Assembly: GCF_902167145.1 (NCBI RefSeq)
Contig: NC_050102.1
Location: 4,154,001 to 4,218,000 of the forward strand
DNA length: 64,000 bases
Direction of reading: 5' to 3'
Source: Zea mays
Lineage: Eukaryota > Streptophyta > Magnoliopsida > Poales > Poaceae
Shown: piece after piece, positions 36,963 to 47,875 of the stretch
Position numbering within the stretch: the stretch's first letter is position 1
How the letters are laid out: every line of letters begins with the position of its first letter
Notes under the pieces: generated by a model
Seen by the model: only the letters and a program-made list of their open reading frames with translations
Databases searched by the model: none
Told to the model about the DNA's origin: nothing
Translations under genes and position numbers: made by a program

Positions 36963-37299
36963 GAGGGCGTTTGGGTTTAAAAATCACTATATATATCCAA
37001 AATGAGATGGTAGATCATGAGTCAATTTCTCTAATTTAGGCCTAGTTTGGGTACTCTAGTATTGATCCCAATCCACTTGTATTGAGGTGGATTGGAGTGT
37101 AACTTAAACTAATTTACACCCCAATCCACCTCAACACATGTGGATTGGGGTCAATACTAGGCCTAGGATTACCTTATTCTTCATGTTAATACTAACTAAC
37201 TATTAAGAATAAGGTGATAATGGATCAATTCATGCTATTCTAAAAGAATGAGTAGTGAGAATATGATAGACTAGCTTATTTGTCAAACCAAATACACTA
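36963..37299. mobile_element. MITE with a second fold-back MITE nested inside
   Basis: Outer ends GAGGGCGTTTGG and CCAAATACACTA are flanked by TTA on both sides. Inside it, 37038-37163 is a near-perfect hairpin: ATCCCAATCCACTTG pairs with ATGTGGATTGGGG, with GGCCTAGT/ACTAGGCC ends. The inner arms continue with GAGGTGGATTGG and CCAATCCACCTC around a short loop. The outer ends match only partly. Confidence 0.6.
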
Positions 37300-37963
37300 T
37301 TATTAGTTTATGTCAAGGACGTGACAGTCTCCCAAGTGGATCTGAAACCCTGTCCCTGCAATGACCAAACTTTTTTAATAATTAACGAGTCCGTAGTACG
37401 AAAGAAGCTAACTCTTGAACGTGTCAGCAATGGCTGCCTCAAGAATATTCTTATCACCATATACTAACGCTCATCACTCATGTAGGCTCCACGTTTTATT
37501 CCCTTGCACCTCATCCCGGCCGTCGACCGGTCCCAGATCAGGTGAGATCTCGGCCGTGGATAGCGTGCGTACGTGACGGAACTGTACAGACTACAGACCA
37601 ACTAGTCACCGACTAATAATCTCCAAGAACCAGATTGAACCATATCTTATGCACAGCCCATCGCTGACGACGACGACTTGGAAAATCAACAGTTTGTAGC
37701 TAGCTAATTAAAATGAACTATGAATATATGTTTAGGTAGCTAACTATATTCATAGATAAACAAAATTAAGTGGTCTTATTAGGAGTATATTATATCTTAG
37801 GATAAAATGATTGAAATGTTGGCCATCCCCTAGGACGCGTCATGTCATGCGTTTGGCATGGAACCGTTCACCACCTGCAGCCACAGAGGATATAAACTAT
37901 AGATAAATACGTTGAAACGATTCAGTTATACATTAGTATATATGGTTTGCGTTTTTCTCTTAA
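37300..37963. other. Intergenic DNA between MITE and Helitron, nothing recognised
   Basis: 664 bp, AT-rich, no domain-bearing frame. It ends at the A (37963) that precedes the Helitron TC terminus. Confidence 0.5.
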
Positions 37964-37977
37964 TCTCTACTAACTAT
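37964..37977 (+). other. Helitron 5' terminus
   Basis: TCTCTACTAACTAT after host A; fits TCTMTAYTAMYHNW at every position. Confidence 0.78.
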
Positions 37978-38415
37978 TAAGACGATAGTGTAGACTACAG
38001 TCATGCCCCCACCTCCCCTCCGCGCTCGCACCCGCTCCGTTCCCCTCGCCCGCACAAACCGCCCCATCCGCGAGCCGCGCATGGGTCATCGCCATGCCGC
38101 ATCCGTCCCCATCCTCTCACTGTCTATCCCCTCCGTACGACCACCAACCCAGTCCATCCCCTCCCCGTCTAGCGTCCGCTCCCTCCGCCCCTGCTCCCTC
38201 CACAGTCCCCCTCCCCCGCGCGACAACCACGACTGTTGGGGAGGGGAGCAGCCGTCGACCACGTCGTGGCGGCGTTCTCGAAGTGCGCTTTTGTTGATTC
38301 AAATGGGTGGATGGTTTTGGGTCCTTGCAGGACGATTCCTTGCGCTGCCGCGCTGAAGGGCAACCACGAGGGGAGTGCGCGGCGCTGCTGAACCCATCGT
38401 CGGTGGAGGGAGCCC

Positions 38416-38571
38416 ATGGTGTGGCCTTCCCCGCTTAATTTCATCAGCAAGCTGTACTGGGAGGCTAAGGCTCTCCTAGAAGCGGCACTGACGGACGCCA
38501 ATAGGGTGAGGGAGGAGAAGATCCTCAAGGGCACCAAGTATTCTCAGCTGTCGCCTCACCTTCATCTTCAG
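38416..38571 (+). pseudogene. Unidentified exon-like fragment inside the Helitron
   Basis: An open frame from ATG 38416 contains EAKALLEAALTDANRVREEK, low-complexity-free and protein-like. It is followed by CTTCAG/GTACGC, a good splice-donor context at 38572. Family not recognised. GC-rich sequence upstream (38000-38300) may be captured 5' UTR or promoter. It is likely a captured exon, but a chance frame in GC-rich DNA is possible. Confidence 0.4.
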
Positions 38572-38887
38572 GTACGCGCCCATACGGGCACCCACCCACC
38601 TCCTATTGATCCGCGTCCGCGCTCTCTAGGGAAGATGAGGAGTCTGATTCATTTCGCCGCAATCCCTCTCAATCCCCTGACCTTCTGGACCCCGTACATC
38701 TTGCCTCGGGTTGTCAACCCTCCTCGTCCTCCACCTCTGCCAGAGCCGGATCTGGAACCAGTGCCTTAACATGGCGTCCTGGAACGAGGCAGCGAGACCA
38801 GTGGCAATCCGCTTATCCCCCGTTGCCCGCTCCGCACAGAAGTGCCTCGCCGCTGACCGGTCGGGACCCGCCTTGCACCTCCGCCTT

Positions 38888-39246
38888 CACCATCCTCGCG
38901 GTCGCGGCTGCCGCCGAATGGAAGTCGCCTCGTGCTACCGCGTAAGCGCCGCTGCCACCCCTTCCGTTGTAGGAGAACCTACTAGAGAGAGGCTTGACTT
39001 ACTTATACTACCTGCTGCTTCTCTCCCTCGTAGGTGTTCTCCATGCAGCGGTGCCGCTTCCCGCTCCGCAGGTTGTCGGCGCCGCCGTGCCGCAGCCGTT
39101 CTGTACCGAGTACAGCGGCGGCTTCGTCACAACGTCGGGCTCCAAGTGGAGGTCCACGGGCCTCGTCATGGCCGCGAAGAAGGTCGCGGAGGGTCAGCCT
39201 CGCCTCTATCACATTGTTTTTGTTCTGCCATTGCTATTTAGGACTT
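38888..39246 (+). repeat. Internal duplication in Helitron, copy 1 (about 360 bp)
   Basis: From CTCGCGG..GGCTGCCGCCGAATG to CTATTTAGGACTT. It contains an intron-like stretch ending TCCCTCGTAG and an exon-like stretch starting GTGTTCTCCATGCAGCGG. It matches 39985-40346 at roughly nine of ten bases. The protein is not recognised. Confidence 0.88.
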
Positions 39247-39984
39247 TGTATCTGGTCATGATTTGTTTGCCCAGGGTTTTGGATGAGGAATCCATGCCCG
39301 TTTATATGGTATCGCGATGCTTTTGAAGTTCATTGAAACGGAGTAGCCGAATTTGGGTAAAATTTTGACGCAGGTGCTTTGAGCGGTCTGTGCTTGCGAT
39401 CATTTGCTTAAGGGATTCCGTTTTTGTTTTTGTTTTTTGTCTGCGAAGCTTGGGATTGGTGAGATTCTGTGAGATTTCCTATTTGATTGAGGTGATCAGG
39501 GGTTGACATAGACAAATGGCTTGAGATTTGGTCACATTGTGATGATGCGATCTATCATCTATGTCATCCAGATGAGTAGTGCCTGTAACTTTAACATCTA
39601 TTTACTCAGTTTACGTTGAAAGTTGGTATAACTGTGATAACTTTAGCAACTATTGTGGCTTTGTTTATTTCAAATTCTATGCATATTTGGCTCATCTATT
39701 TTCATAGCTAGCATTGTCTCGGTGAACATAAATAGTAGAGTACTGTTATTTAGTTTAAGCAAGCACCTTCATCGCTGTTCAACGCAATTTATCCATATGA
39801 CATTGCTTGGTTATACCCGTAATTTTGATCTGATTTTTTTTAGATAAAAAAGTGAAGCAGTCTGTTGATTTTTTTTATTGTCAGGAACAAAGTAGTAGAA
39901 TTGAGTTTGGCTTGTTTGCTCTTGCTAGGTGAAAACAAGAAGATGGAACATACAAGCACACTGTGGATCTCACGAAAATGCCTT

Positions 39985-40346
39985 CTCCATCCCTCGCGGC
40001 TACGGCTGCCGCCGAATGGAAGTCGCCTCATGCTGCCGCGTAAGCGCCGCCGCCACCCCTTCCATTCTAGGAGAACCTACTAGAGAGAGGCTTGACTTAC
40101 TTATACTACCTGCTGCTTCTCCCCCCTCGCAGGTCTTCTCCATGCAGCGGTGCCGCTTCCCGCTCCGCAGGCTGTCGGCGTCGCCGTGCCACAGCCGTTC
40201 TGCACCGAGTCCAGCGGCGGCCTCGTCACGCAGTTGGCCTCCAAGTGGAGGTCCAGGGGCCCCGTCATGGCCGCGAAGAAGGCCGCGGAGGGTCAGCCTC
40301 ACCTCTATCACATTGTTTTTGTTCTGCCATTGCTATTTAGGACTTC
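39985..40346 (+). repeat. Internal duplication in Helitron, copy 2
   Basis: Second copy, direct orientation, about 1.1 kb downstream of copy 1. The intron-like stretch ends CCCCCTCGCAG. Single-copy DNA (39247-39984) separates the two. Confidence 0.88.
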
Positions 40347-41279
40347 ACATGGGCCATGCGCTCAATAAAATCCTCAAGGATTTTATAAATCGCAACAAGG
40401 TATTAACTGCCATTCATATAACTATTGTTGTTGGTTAGTGTTTCAGAATCACAGCTTTGCTTATACTTTCTTGAGTTCTTCTGTATGCAGCTGCTTCAGA
40501 ATCATAAAGTACTAAAGTGTCCTTTGTTCCTAGTTGGGATTGCCACAACCTTCCAATAGAACTAAAAGGCAAGTTCATTTGTACAAAGGTCTATATTCTA
40601 TTTGTTGCCCAAGTCTTATCTGTATTACTAAATGCTATTCACGTTTGCTATTTTAAAAATTGAATTTTGAGAATCTTCATGTATATAGAGGTTGTATTTG
40701 TATATGACGCTAATCCCCTTATTGTCGCACATGTTCACGCTAGAGAAGGTGGCTTGCGCGAACGAGGCGAACGTGGCGTGGCAGTCGATGAGCAGTGGCA
40801 AACCCAAAAATCTTCAAAAGCCTGGGCAAAAAGTAGTATCTAAAGATACATCACCTTGTTTCTGCTTATTGTTTGTAATGCCCATAGTCTATTCTGTGTG
40901 ACAGTTTCTAAAACTTATTATTCTTTGCTTGTCCTATATTCAAACAAAATTGACTGCACCACCTTTTCGTGAAACTTATTGTTCTAAGCTTGTCCTACAT
41001 CAGCTTTTTTGTTTGAGCATGCTGCCTTGTGATAATTTATAACCCAGTGATATTTTTATCCAATTACATGATATATTGACTAAAAGAAAATAAATGTTCG
41101 TAGCCATTTGTGACATTAACTGGTAGTCATCATCTAATATATTAGAGGTTGGTCTTCTCCTATGTAGCGCTACGTGGTGCGATGACTCTCAGAACCAAGG
41201 CACTGAAGGAGGTGTGTAACGTCGCAGCTATGATCTCATTGGAGAAGGATGTGATGGTCAGATGCAGCGGGCATCACTA
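40347..41279 (+). other. Helitron interior, nothing firmly recognised
   Basis: Short frames only. 40735-40850 (EKVACANEANVAWQS) and 41167-41277 (TKALKEVCNVAAMIS) read like gene fragments, but I cannot assign them. Confidence 0.4.
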
Positions 41280-41609
41280 GCACGGTGACCATAGGCATGA
41301 ACTGATGCCGAAAACTCTCTACTTGACCATGTACACCATCGATTAGTACCTCTCTCTTCAATCAATCATGTGAAGGGAGCTGCTGTTGGTTGGCGTTTCA
41401 GCTATTCTGACCGCCTCCAGGTAGGAGGAGATTTAGACCCTATATGTGCACATAAAGCTTCCATATCTCTATGTCCTATGTTCCCGGTGCTATTTTTAAA
41501 GTTTATCTAAACTCATTCGTGTGTGTTTTTAGGTGAATGATTTCATTCTTATATCAGTGCATACAATAGGGAGCAGATTCTTTCGATGGAGAAGGGAATT
41601 CTGAATAGG
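41280..41609 (+). pseudogene. B-type cyclin pseudogene, 5' piece (split by element C)
   Basis: Two exon pieces. At 41287-41420 the frame reads DHRHELMPKTLYLTMYTID, then YLSLQ and RELLLVGVSAILTAS, ending at a GT donor (41421). This is the cyclin box N-terminal fold. TAG (41344) and TGA (41371) interrupt it. The second exon starts after TTTTTAG at 41533 with VNDFILIS. One or more bases are then lost before AYNREQILSMEKGILNR, which runs into element C at 41610. Introns are retained, so this is not a processed copy. Upstream cyclin exons (destruction box, MRAILVDWL region) were not found, so the fragment was probably captured incomplete. Confidence 0.88.
41605..41609. repeat. Target-site duplication ATAGG, left copy (element C)
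   Basis: ATAGG precedes TGAGAGCACC at 41610 and recurs at 60000-60004 after the other LTR. Confidence 0.93.
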
Positions 41610-42884
41610 TGAGAGCACCTAGAGGGGGGGTGAATAGGTGATCCTATGAAACTTAAAAACTTAAGCCACAAAAACTTGTTAAGTGTTAGCACAATAATCG
41701 CCAAGTGGCTAGAGAGGAGTCTCAACAAAACACAATACCACAAGAGATCAAACACAGAGATGACACAGTGGTTTATCCCGTGGTTCGGCCAAGACCAACG
41801 CTTGCCTACTCCACGTTGTGGCGTCCCAACGGACGAGGGTTGCAATCAACCCCTCTCAAGTGGTCCAAAGACCAACTTGAATACCACGGTGTTTTGCTTT
41901 GCCTTTCAATATCCCGTTTGCGAGGAATCTCCACAACTTGGAGTCTCTCGCCCTTACACTTGAAGTTCACAAAGAAGCACGGAGTAAGGGAGGGAAGCAA
42001 CACACACAAATCCACAGCAAAATGCGCACACACACGGCCAAGAATCGAGCTCAAAAGACTATCTCAAAGTTCTCACTAGAACGGAGCTCGAATCACTGAG
42101 AATGACAAACGAATGCGCAAAGACTGAGTGTGGATGATCAAGAATGCTCTAAGGTTGCTTGGTATTCTCCTCCATGCGCCTAGGGGTCCCTTTTATAGCC
42201 CAAGGCAGCTAGGAGCCGTTGAGCACAAATCTGGAAGGCCAATCTTGCCTTCTGTCGTCGGGTGCACCGGACAGTCCGGTGCACACCGAACACTGTCCGG
42301 TGCCCGATTTCCTTCCTAAAATGGCGCATCCGACGGTTGCAGATCTGGGAGCCGTTGGCGCACCGGACATGTCCGGTGCACACCGGACAGTCCGGTGCCC
42401 CCTTCCGACCGTTGGCCCGGCCACGTGTCGCGTGCAGATTCCGTGGCCGACCGTTGGCCCGGCCGACCGTTGGACCGGCCGACCGTTGGCTCACCGGACA
42501 GTCCGGTGCACACCGGACAGTCCGGTGAATTTTAGCCGTACGCCGTCAGCGAATTCCCGAGAGCGGCCACTTCACTTCGAGTCAGCCTGGCGCACCGGAC
42601 ACTGTCCGGTGCACCACCGGACAGTCCGGTGTGCCAGACTGAGCTGAGTCTTGCCAGTACACAGCCAAGCCTTTTTCACCTCTTTTCTTTTCTTCTTCTT
42701 TCTGTTTCTAACACTTAGACAAGTATATTAGTACACAAAACCAATGTACTAAGGCTTAGAAACATACCTTTACTCTTGATTTGCACTTTGTCCATCCATG
42801 AGCATAAAATCACATTTAAGCTCTTGTGTTGGCACTCAATCACCAAAATACTTAGAAATGGCCCAAGGGCACATTTCCCTTTCA
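41610..42884 (-). repeat. Element C 3' LTR (1275 bp)
   Basis: Contains palindromes CACCGGACAGTCCGGTG and variants from about 42264 to 42637, and three GACCGTTGG-type tandem units near 42450-42490 (one in the partner LTR). The TATA box CTATAAAA (minus) is near 42192-42199. The G run near 41624 is about 7. Confidence 0.94.
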
Positions 42885-43682
42885 ATCTCCCCCTTTTTGG
42901 TGATTTATGTCAACACAACATAAAACAACTAGAACAAGTGCAATATCACTTCAAATAAAACTCAAATTTCTTTTGATTCAATTTTGGCATATATGGATCA
43001 TCCTTTGCCACCACTTGGTTTGTTTTTGCAAATCAACCTCAAATCTCTATCTCTAAGTCAAACACACATGTTGAAGCATAAAGAGAGTCATTCCAAAAGA
43101 GATTGATCAAAAGATTTCAAAAACTCTCAAAAACTCCCCCTTTTTCCCATAATCAATACTTCTCCCCACAAGAAGCCAACTTTTGACAAGAGAGACAACA
43201 AAAGAGTTTTGACAAACCAAAAGCTCTATTCTACTATTTTCAAAATCTCTCAAGTGGTAGCTGATCCATTTATCGCTTTGGCCTTTATTTTCTCCTCCTT
43301 TGGCATCAAGCACCAAAACGGGATCAATCTTGGCCCCATAACCCCATTGCCTCACCAAAATCTTCAATTAAGAGCAAATGGCAATAAGAGTTCATGAGAT
43401 GAACTTGGAATAAGTTACCCTCTCATCGGAGTGCAGTGGAAGTCTTTCATGGTCCAAGTCCACCTTTTCCCTTTCAATTCTCCTTCGAGACTGAATCAAG
43501 CAAACTCAAGCATATGGTTAGTCTCAAAGGGTCAAGTTGTAACACATCTCCCCCTAAATATGTGCATCACTTACACAAGGACTTGTGAGGTCCAGTGAAT
43601 GTTTGTACAACTTGAGCACCACAATAAGCAACAAAATGCAGAATGAACATGATCAAAGGCATAAACACATGTATGCTACAAT
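42885..43682 (-). other. Element C 3' noncoding region with polypurine tracts
   Basis: Polypurine tracts on the minus strand (complement CTCCCCCTTTTT and similar) lie next to the LTR at 42887-42899 and again near 43134, 43295 and 43549. No protein similarity. Confidence 0.75.
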
Positions 43683-45767
43683 TCAATCCAAGTTCCGCGA
43701 ATCTAAGACATTTAGCTCACTACGCAGCCTGCAAAAGGTCTTCTCATCTAGAGGCTTGGTAAAGATATCGGCTAGCTGGTTCTCGGTGCTAACATGAAAC
43801 ACTTCGATATCTCCCTTTTGCTGGTGGTCTCTCAAAAAGTGATGCCGGATGTCAATGTGCTTTGTGCGGCTGTGTTCAACAGGATTTTCCGCCATGCGGA
43901 TAGCACTCTCATTGTCACATAGGAGTGGGACTTTGCTCAGATTGTAGCCAAAGTCCCGGAGGGTTTGCCTCATCCAAAGTAGTTGCGCGCAACACTGTCC
44001 TGCGGCAACATACTCGGCCTCAGCGGTGGATAGGGCAACGGAGGTTTGTTTCTTAGAGTTCCACGACACCAGGGACCTTCCTAAGAATTGGCACGTCCCT
44101 GATGTACTCTTCCTATCGACCTTACATCCAGCATAGTCGGAATCTGAGTATCCAACCAAGTCAAAGGTAGACCCCTTTGGATACCAGAGCCCGAAGCAAG
44201 GCGTAGCAACCAAATATCTAAGAATTCGCTTCACCGCCACTAAGTGACACTCCTTAGGATCGGATTGAAATCTAGCACACATGCATACGCTAAGCATAAT
44301 ATCCGGTCTACTAGCACATAAATAAAGTAAAGACCCTATCATTGATCGGTATGCTTTTTGATCAACGGACTTACCTCCTTTGTTGAGGTCGGTGTGTCCG
44401 TCGGTCCCCATCGGAGTCTTTGCGGGCTTGGCGTCCTTCATCCCAAATCGCTTTAGCAGATCTTGCGTGTACTTCGTTTGGGAGATGAAGGTGCCGTCCT
44501 TGAGTTGCTTCACTTGGAACCCAAGGAAATAGTTCAACTCGCCCATCATTGACATCTCATATTTCTGCGTCATCACCCTGCTAAACTCTTCACACGACTT
44601 TTGATTAGTAGAACCAAATATTATGTCATCGACATAAATTTGGCACACAAAAAGATCACCATTGCAAGTCTTAGTGAAAAGAGTTGGATCGGCTTTCCCA
44701 ACCTTGAAAGCATTAGCAATTAAAAAGTCTCTAAGGCATTCATACCATGCTCTTGGGGCTTGCTTAAGTCCATAGAGCGCCTTAGAGAGCTTACACACAT
44801 GGTCGGGGTACCGTTCATCCTCGAAGCCAGGGGGTTGCTCTACGTACACCTCCTCCTTGATCGGCCCGTTGAGGAACGCGCTCTTCACATCCATTTGGTA
44901 CAACCTGAAAGAATGGTGAGCGGCATATGCTAGCAAGATACGAATTGATTCTAGCCTAGCCACAGGAGCAAAAGTCTCCTCAAAGTCCAAACCTGCGACT
45001 TGGGCATAACCTTTTGCCACAAGTCGAGCCTTGTTCCTCGTCACCACCCCGTGCTCGTCCTGTTTGTTGCGGAACACCCACTTGGTTCCCACAACATTTT
45101 GCTTGGGACGAGGCACCAGTGTCCAAACTTCATTGCGCTTGAAGTTGTTAAGTTCCTCCTGCATGGCCAATACCCAATCCGGATCTAGCAAGTCCTCCTC
45201 TACCCTGAAAGGCTCAATAGAAGAGACAAAGGAGTAATGTTCACAAAAATTAACTAATCGAGATCGAGTAGTTACTCCCTTACTAATGTCACCCAAAATT
45301 TGGTCGACGGGATGATCCCTTTGAATCATCGCTCGAACTTGGGTTGAAGGTGCCGGTTGCGCTTCTTCCTCCATCACGTGATCATCTTGTGCTCCCCCTT
45401 GATCACACGCCTCCTTTTGATGAACCTGTTCATCGTCTTGAGTTGGGGGATGCACGGTTGTTGAGGAAGAAGGTTGATCTCGCTCCAAATGTTCCTGAGG
45501 CCGTACATCTCCAATCGCCATGGTGCGTATTGCGGCCGTTGGAACGTCTTCTTCATCTACATCATCAAGATCAACAACTTGCTCTCTTGGAGAGCCATTA
45601 GTCTCATCAAATACAACGTCGCTAGAGACTTCAACCAAACCCGATGATTTGTTGAAGACTCTATACGCCTTTGTATTTGAGTCATAACCTAACAAAAACC
45701 CTTCTACGGCTTTGGGAGCAAACTTAGAATTTCTACCCTTCTTCACTAGAATGTAGCATTTACTCCC
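43683..45767 (-). pseudogene. pol: Element C pol, 3' part (integrase C-term, RT, RNase H)
   Basis: Resumes after the D insertion with KCYILVKKG. Then come an acidic linker, RT ([14 protein letters not shown]) and RNase H ([18 protein letters not shown]), with its stop at 43683. No internal stops. The frame runs open into D's LTR on the 5' side, but no ATG heads that chimeric stretch. On its own it lacks protease and the integrase catalytic core. Interruption by D is the only lesion I see. Confidence 0.92.
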
Positions 45768-47076
45768 TGATAGTCGCCTAGAGGGGGGTGAATAGGGCGA
45801 AACTGAAATTCTCAAAATAATCACAACTACAAGCCGGGTTAGCGTTAGAAATATAATCGAGTCCACGAGAGAGGGCGAAAAACAAATCGCAAGCAAATAG
45901 TAAAGTGAGACACGCGGATTTGTTTTACCGAGGTTCGGTTCTCTCAAACCTACTCCCCGTTGAGGAGGCCACAAAGGCCGGGTCTCTTTCAACCCTTCCC
46001 TCTCTCAAACGGTCCCTTGGACCGAGTGAGCTTCTCTTCTCAAATCACTTGGGAATCAAACTTCCCGCAAGGGCCACCACACGATTGGTGCCTCTTGCCT
46101 CAATTACAAGTGAGTGTTTGATCACAAGAAAGAATGCGAAAGAAAAGAAGCGATCCAAGTGCAAGAGCTCAAATGAACACTACAAATCACTCTCTCTAGT
46201 CACTAGGGCTTTGTGTGGAGTTGGGAGAGGATTTGATCTCTTTTTTTGGTGTGCTTTGCAATGAATGCTAGCTCTTGTATAGTGGTTGGAAGCTGGAAAC
46301 TTGGATGCAATGAATGGTGGGGTGGTTGGGGTATTTATAGCCCCAACCACCAAAAGTGGCCGTTGGGAGGCTGTCTGTTCGATGGCGCACCGGACAGTCC
46401 GGTGCACACCGGACAGTCCGGTGCCCCCGCCACGTCATCAGTGCCGTTGGAAATTGACCGTTGGAGTTCTGACTTCTGGGCCCGCCCTGATGTCCGGTGG
46501 CGCACCGGACATGCACTGTAGAGTGTCCGGTGCGCCTGCTCCCGCGTGCCTGACGACTGCGCGCTTCTGTCGCGCATTAAATGCGCCTGCAGGTGACCGT
46601 TGGCGCGAAGTAGCCGTTGCCCCGAGGTTGCACCGGACAGTCCGGTGAATTTTAGCGGAGCAGCAGAAGTGAAAACCCGAGGCTGGCGAGTTCCGGAGGC
46701 CGTCCTTCCTTGGAGCACCGGACATGTCCGGTGTACACCGGACAGTCCGGTGAATTATAGCGGAGTTGCCCCTGGAAATTCCCGAAGGTGAGCAGTTCAG
46801 AGTTGGAGTCCTCTGGTGCACCGGACATGTCCGGTGGTGCACCGGACACTGTCCGGTGTACACCGGACAGTCCGGTGCCCCCAGACCAGAGGTGCCTTCG
46901 GTTGCCTTTAGCTCTCTATTTGAACCCAACTTTGGTCCTTTTAATTGGCTTGATGTGAACCTTTGACACCTGTATAACTTATTAACTAGAGCAAACTAGT
47001 TAGTCCAAAGATTTGTGTTGGGCAATTCAACCACCAAAATTATATAGGAACTAGGTGTAAGCCTAATTCCCTTTCA
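45768..47076 (-). repeat. Element D 3' LTR (1309 bp)
   Basis: Plus-strand ends TGATAGTCGCC and CCCTTTCA. About nine palindromes of the CACCGGACAGTCCGGTG kind, at about 46388-46423, 46502-46533, 46630, 46715-46752 and 46818-46875. One is an expanded form with a 12-nt loop (CACCGGACA...TGTCCGGTG). Confidence 0.95.
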
Positions 47077-47875
47077 ATCTCCCCCTTTTTGGTGATTGAT
47101 GCCAACACCAACCAAAGCAAATATAGAAGTGCATAATTGAACTAGTTTGTATGATGTAAGTGCAAAGGTTGCTTGGAATTGAGCCAATATAAATACTTAC
47201 AAGATATGCATGGATTATTTCTTCATCTTTAACATTTTGGACCACGCTTGCACCACATGTTTTGTTTTTGCAAACTCTTTTGTAAATCCTTTTCAAAGTT
47301 CTTTTGCAAATGGTCAAAGGCAAATGAATAAGATTTTGAGAAGCATTTTTAAGTTTTGAAATTTTCTCCCCCTGTTTCAAATGCTTTTCCTTTGACTAAA
47401 CAAAACTCCCCCTAAATGAAATCATCCTCTTAGTGTTCAAGAGGGTTTTGATGATTCAAGTTGAAATACTATTTTCTTCCCCTTTTGAACTCAATAAGAT
47501 ACCAATTGAAAAATACTCTTGGAAAACACTAATTTTTTGAAATCGGTGGTGGTGCGGTCCTTTTGCTTTGGGCTCATACTTTCTCTCCCTTTGGCATGAA
47601 TCGCCAAAAACGGAATCATTAGAGCCCTCGAAGTATTTTCTCCTCCTTTGGTCATAAGATAAATGAATGAAGAGTATACCAAAGTTGGAGAGATGCTCGG
47701 AGTGACGGCGAAGGAAGAGTAGTGGAGTGGAGTGGAAGCCTTTGTCTTCGCCGAAGACTCCAATTCCCTTTTAATATACCTATGACTTGGTTTGAAACAC
47801 TCTTGAAAACACATTAGTCATAGCATATACAAAAGAGACATGATCAAAGGTATATTTATGAGCTGTGCGTGCAAG
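47077..47875 (-). other. Element D 3' noncoding region with polypurine tracts
   Basis: Minus-strand purine tracts lie at about 47079-47090 (touching the LTR), 47367, 47407, 47585 and 47638. Same architecture as 6685-7480. No coding. Confidence 0.78.

Noticed and set aside
43683..45992. A 769-codon LTR-pol fusion protein read from element D's LTR into element C's pol
   Set aside because: The frame is open across the joint, but no ATG heads it. It begins only at a TTG, so I treat it as two adjacent pieces.
46380..46880. CRISPR-like array of short palindromic repeats
   Set aside because: Spacing is irregular, repeats sit inside LTRs of a plant retrotransposon, and there are no spacers of constant length or cas genes.
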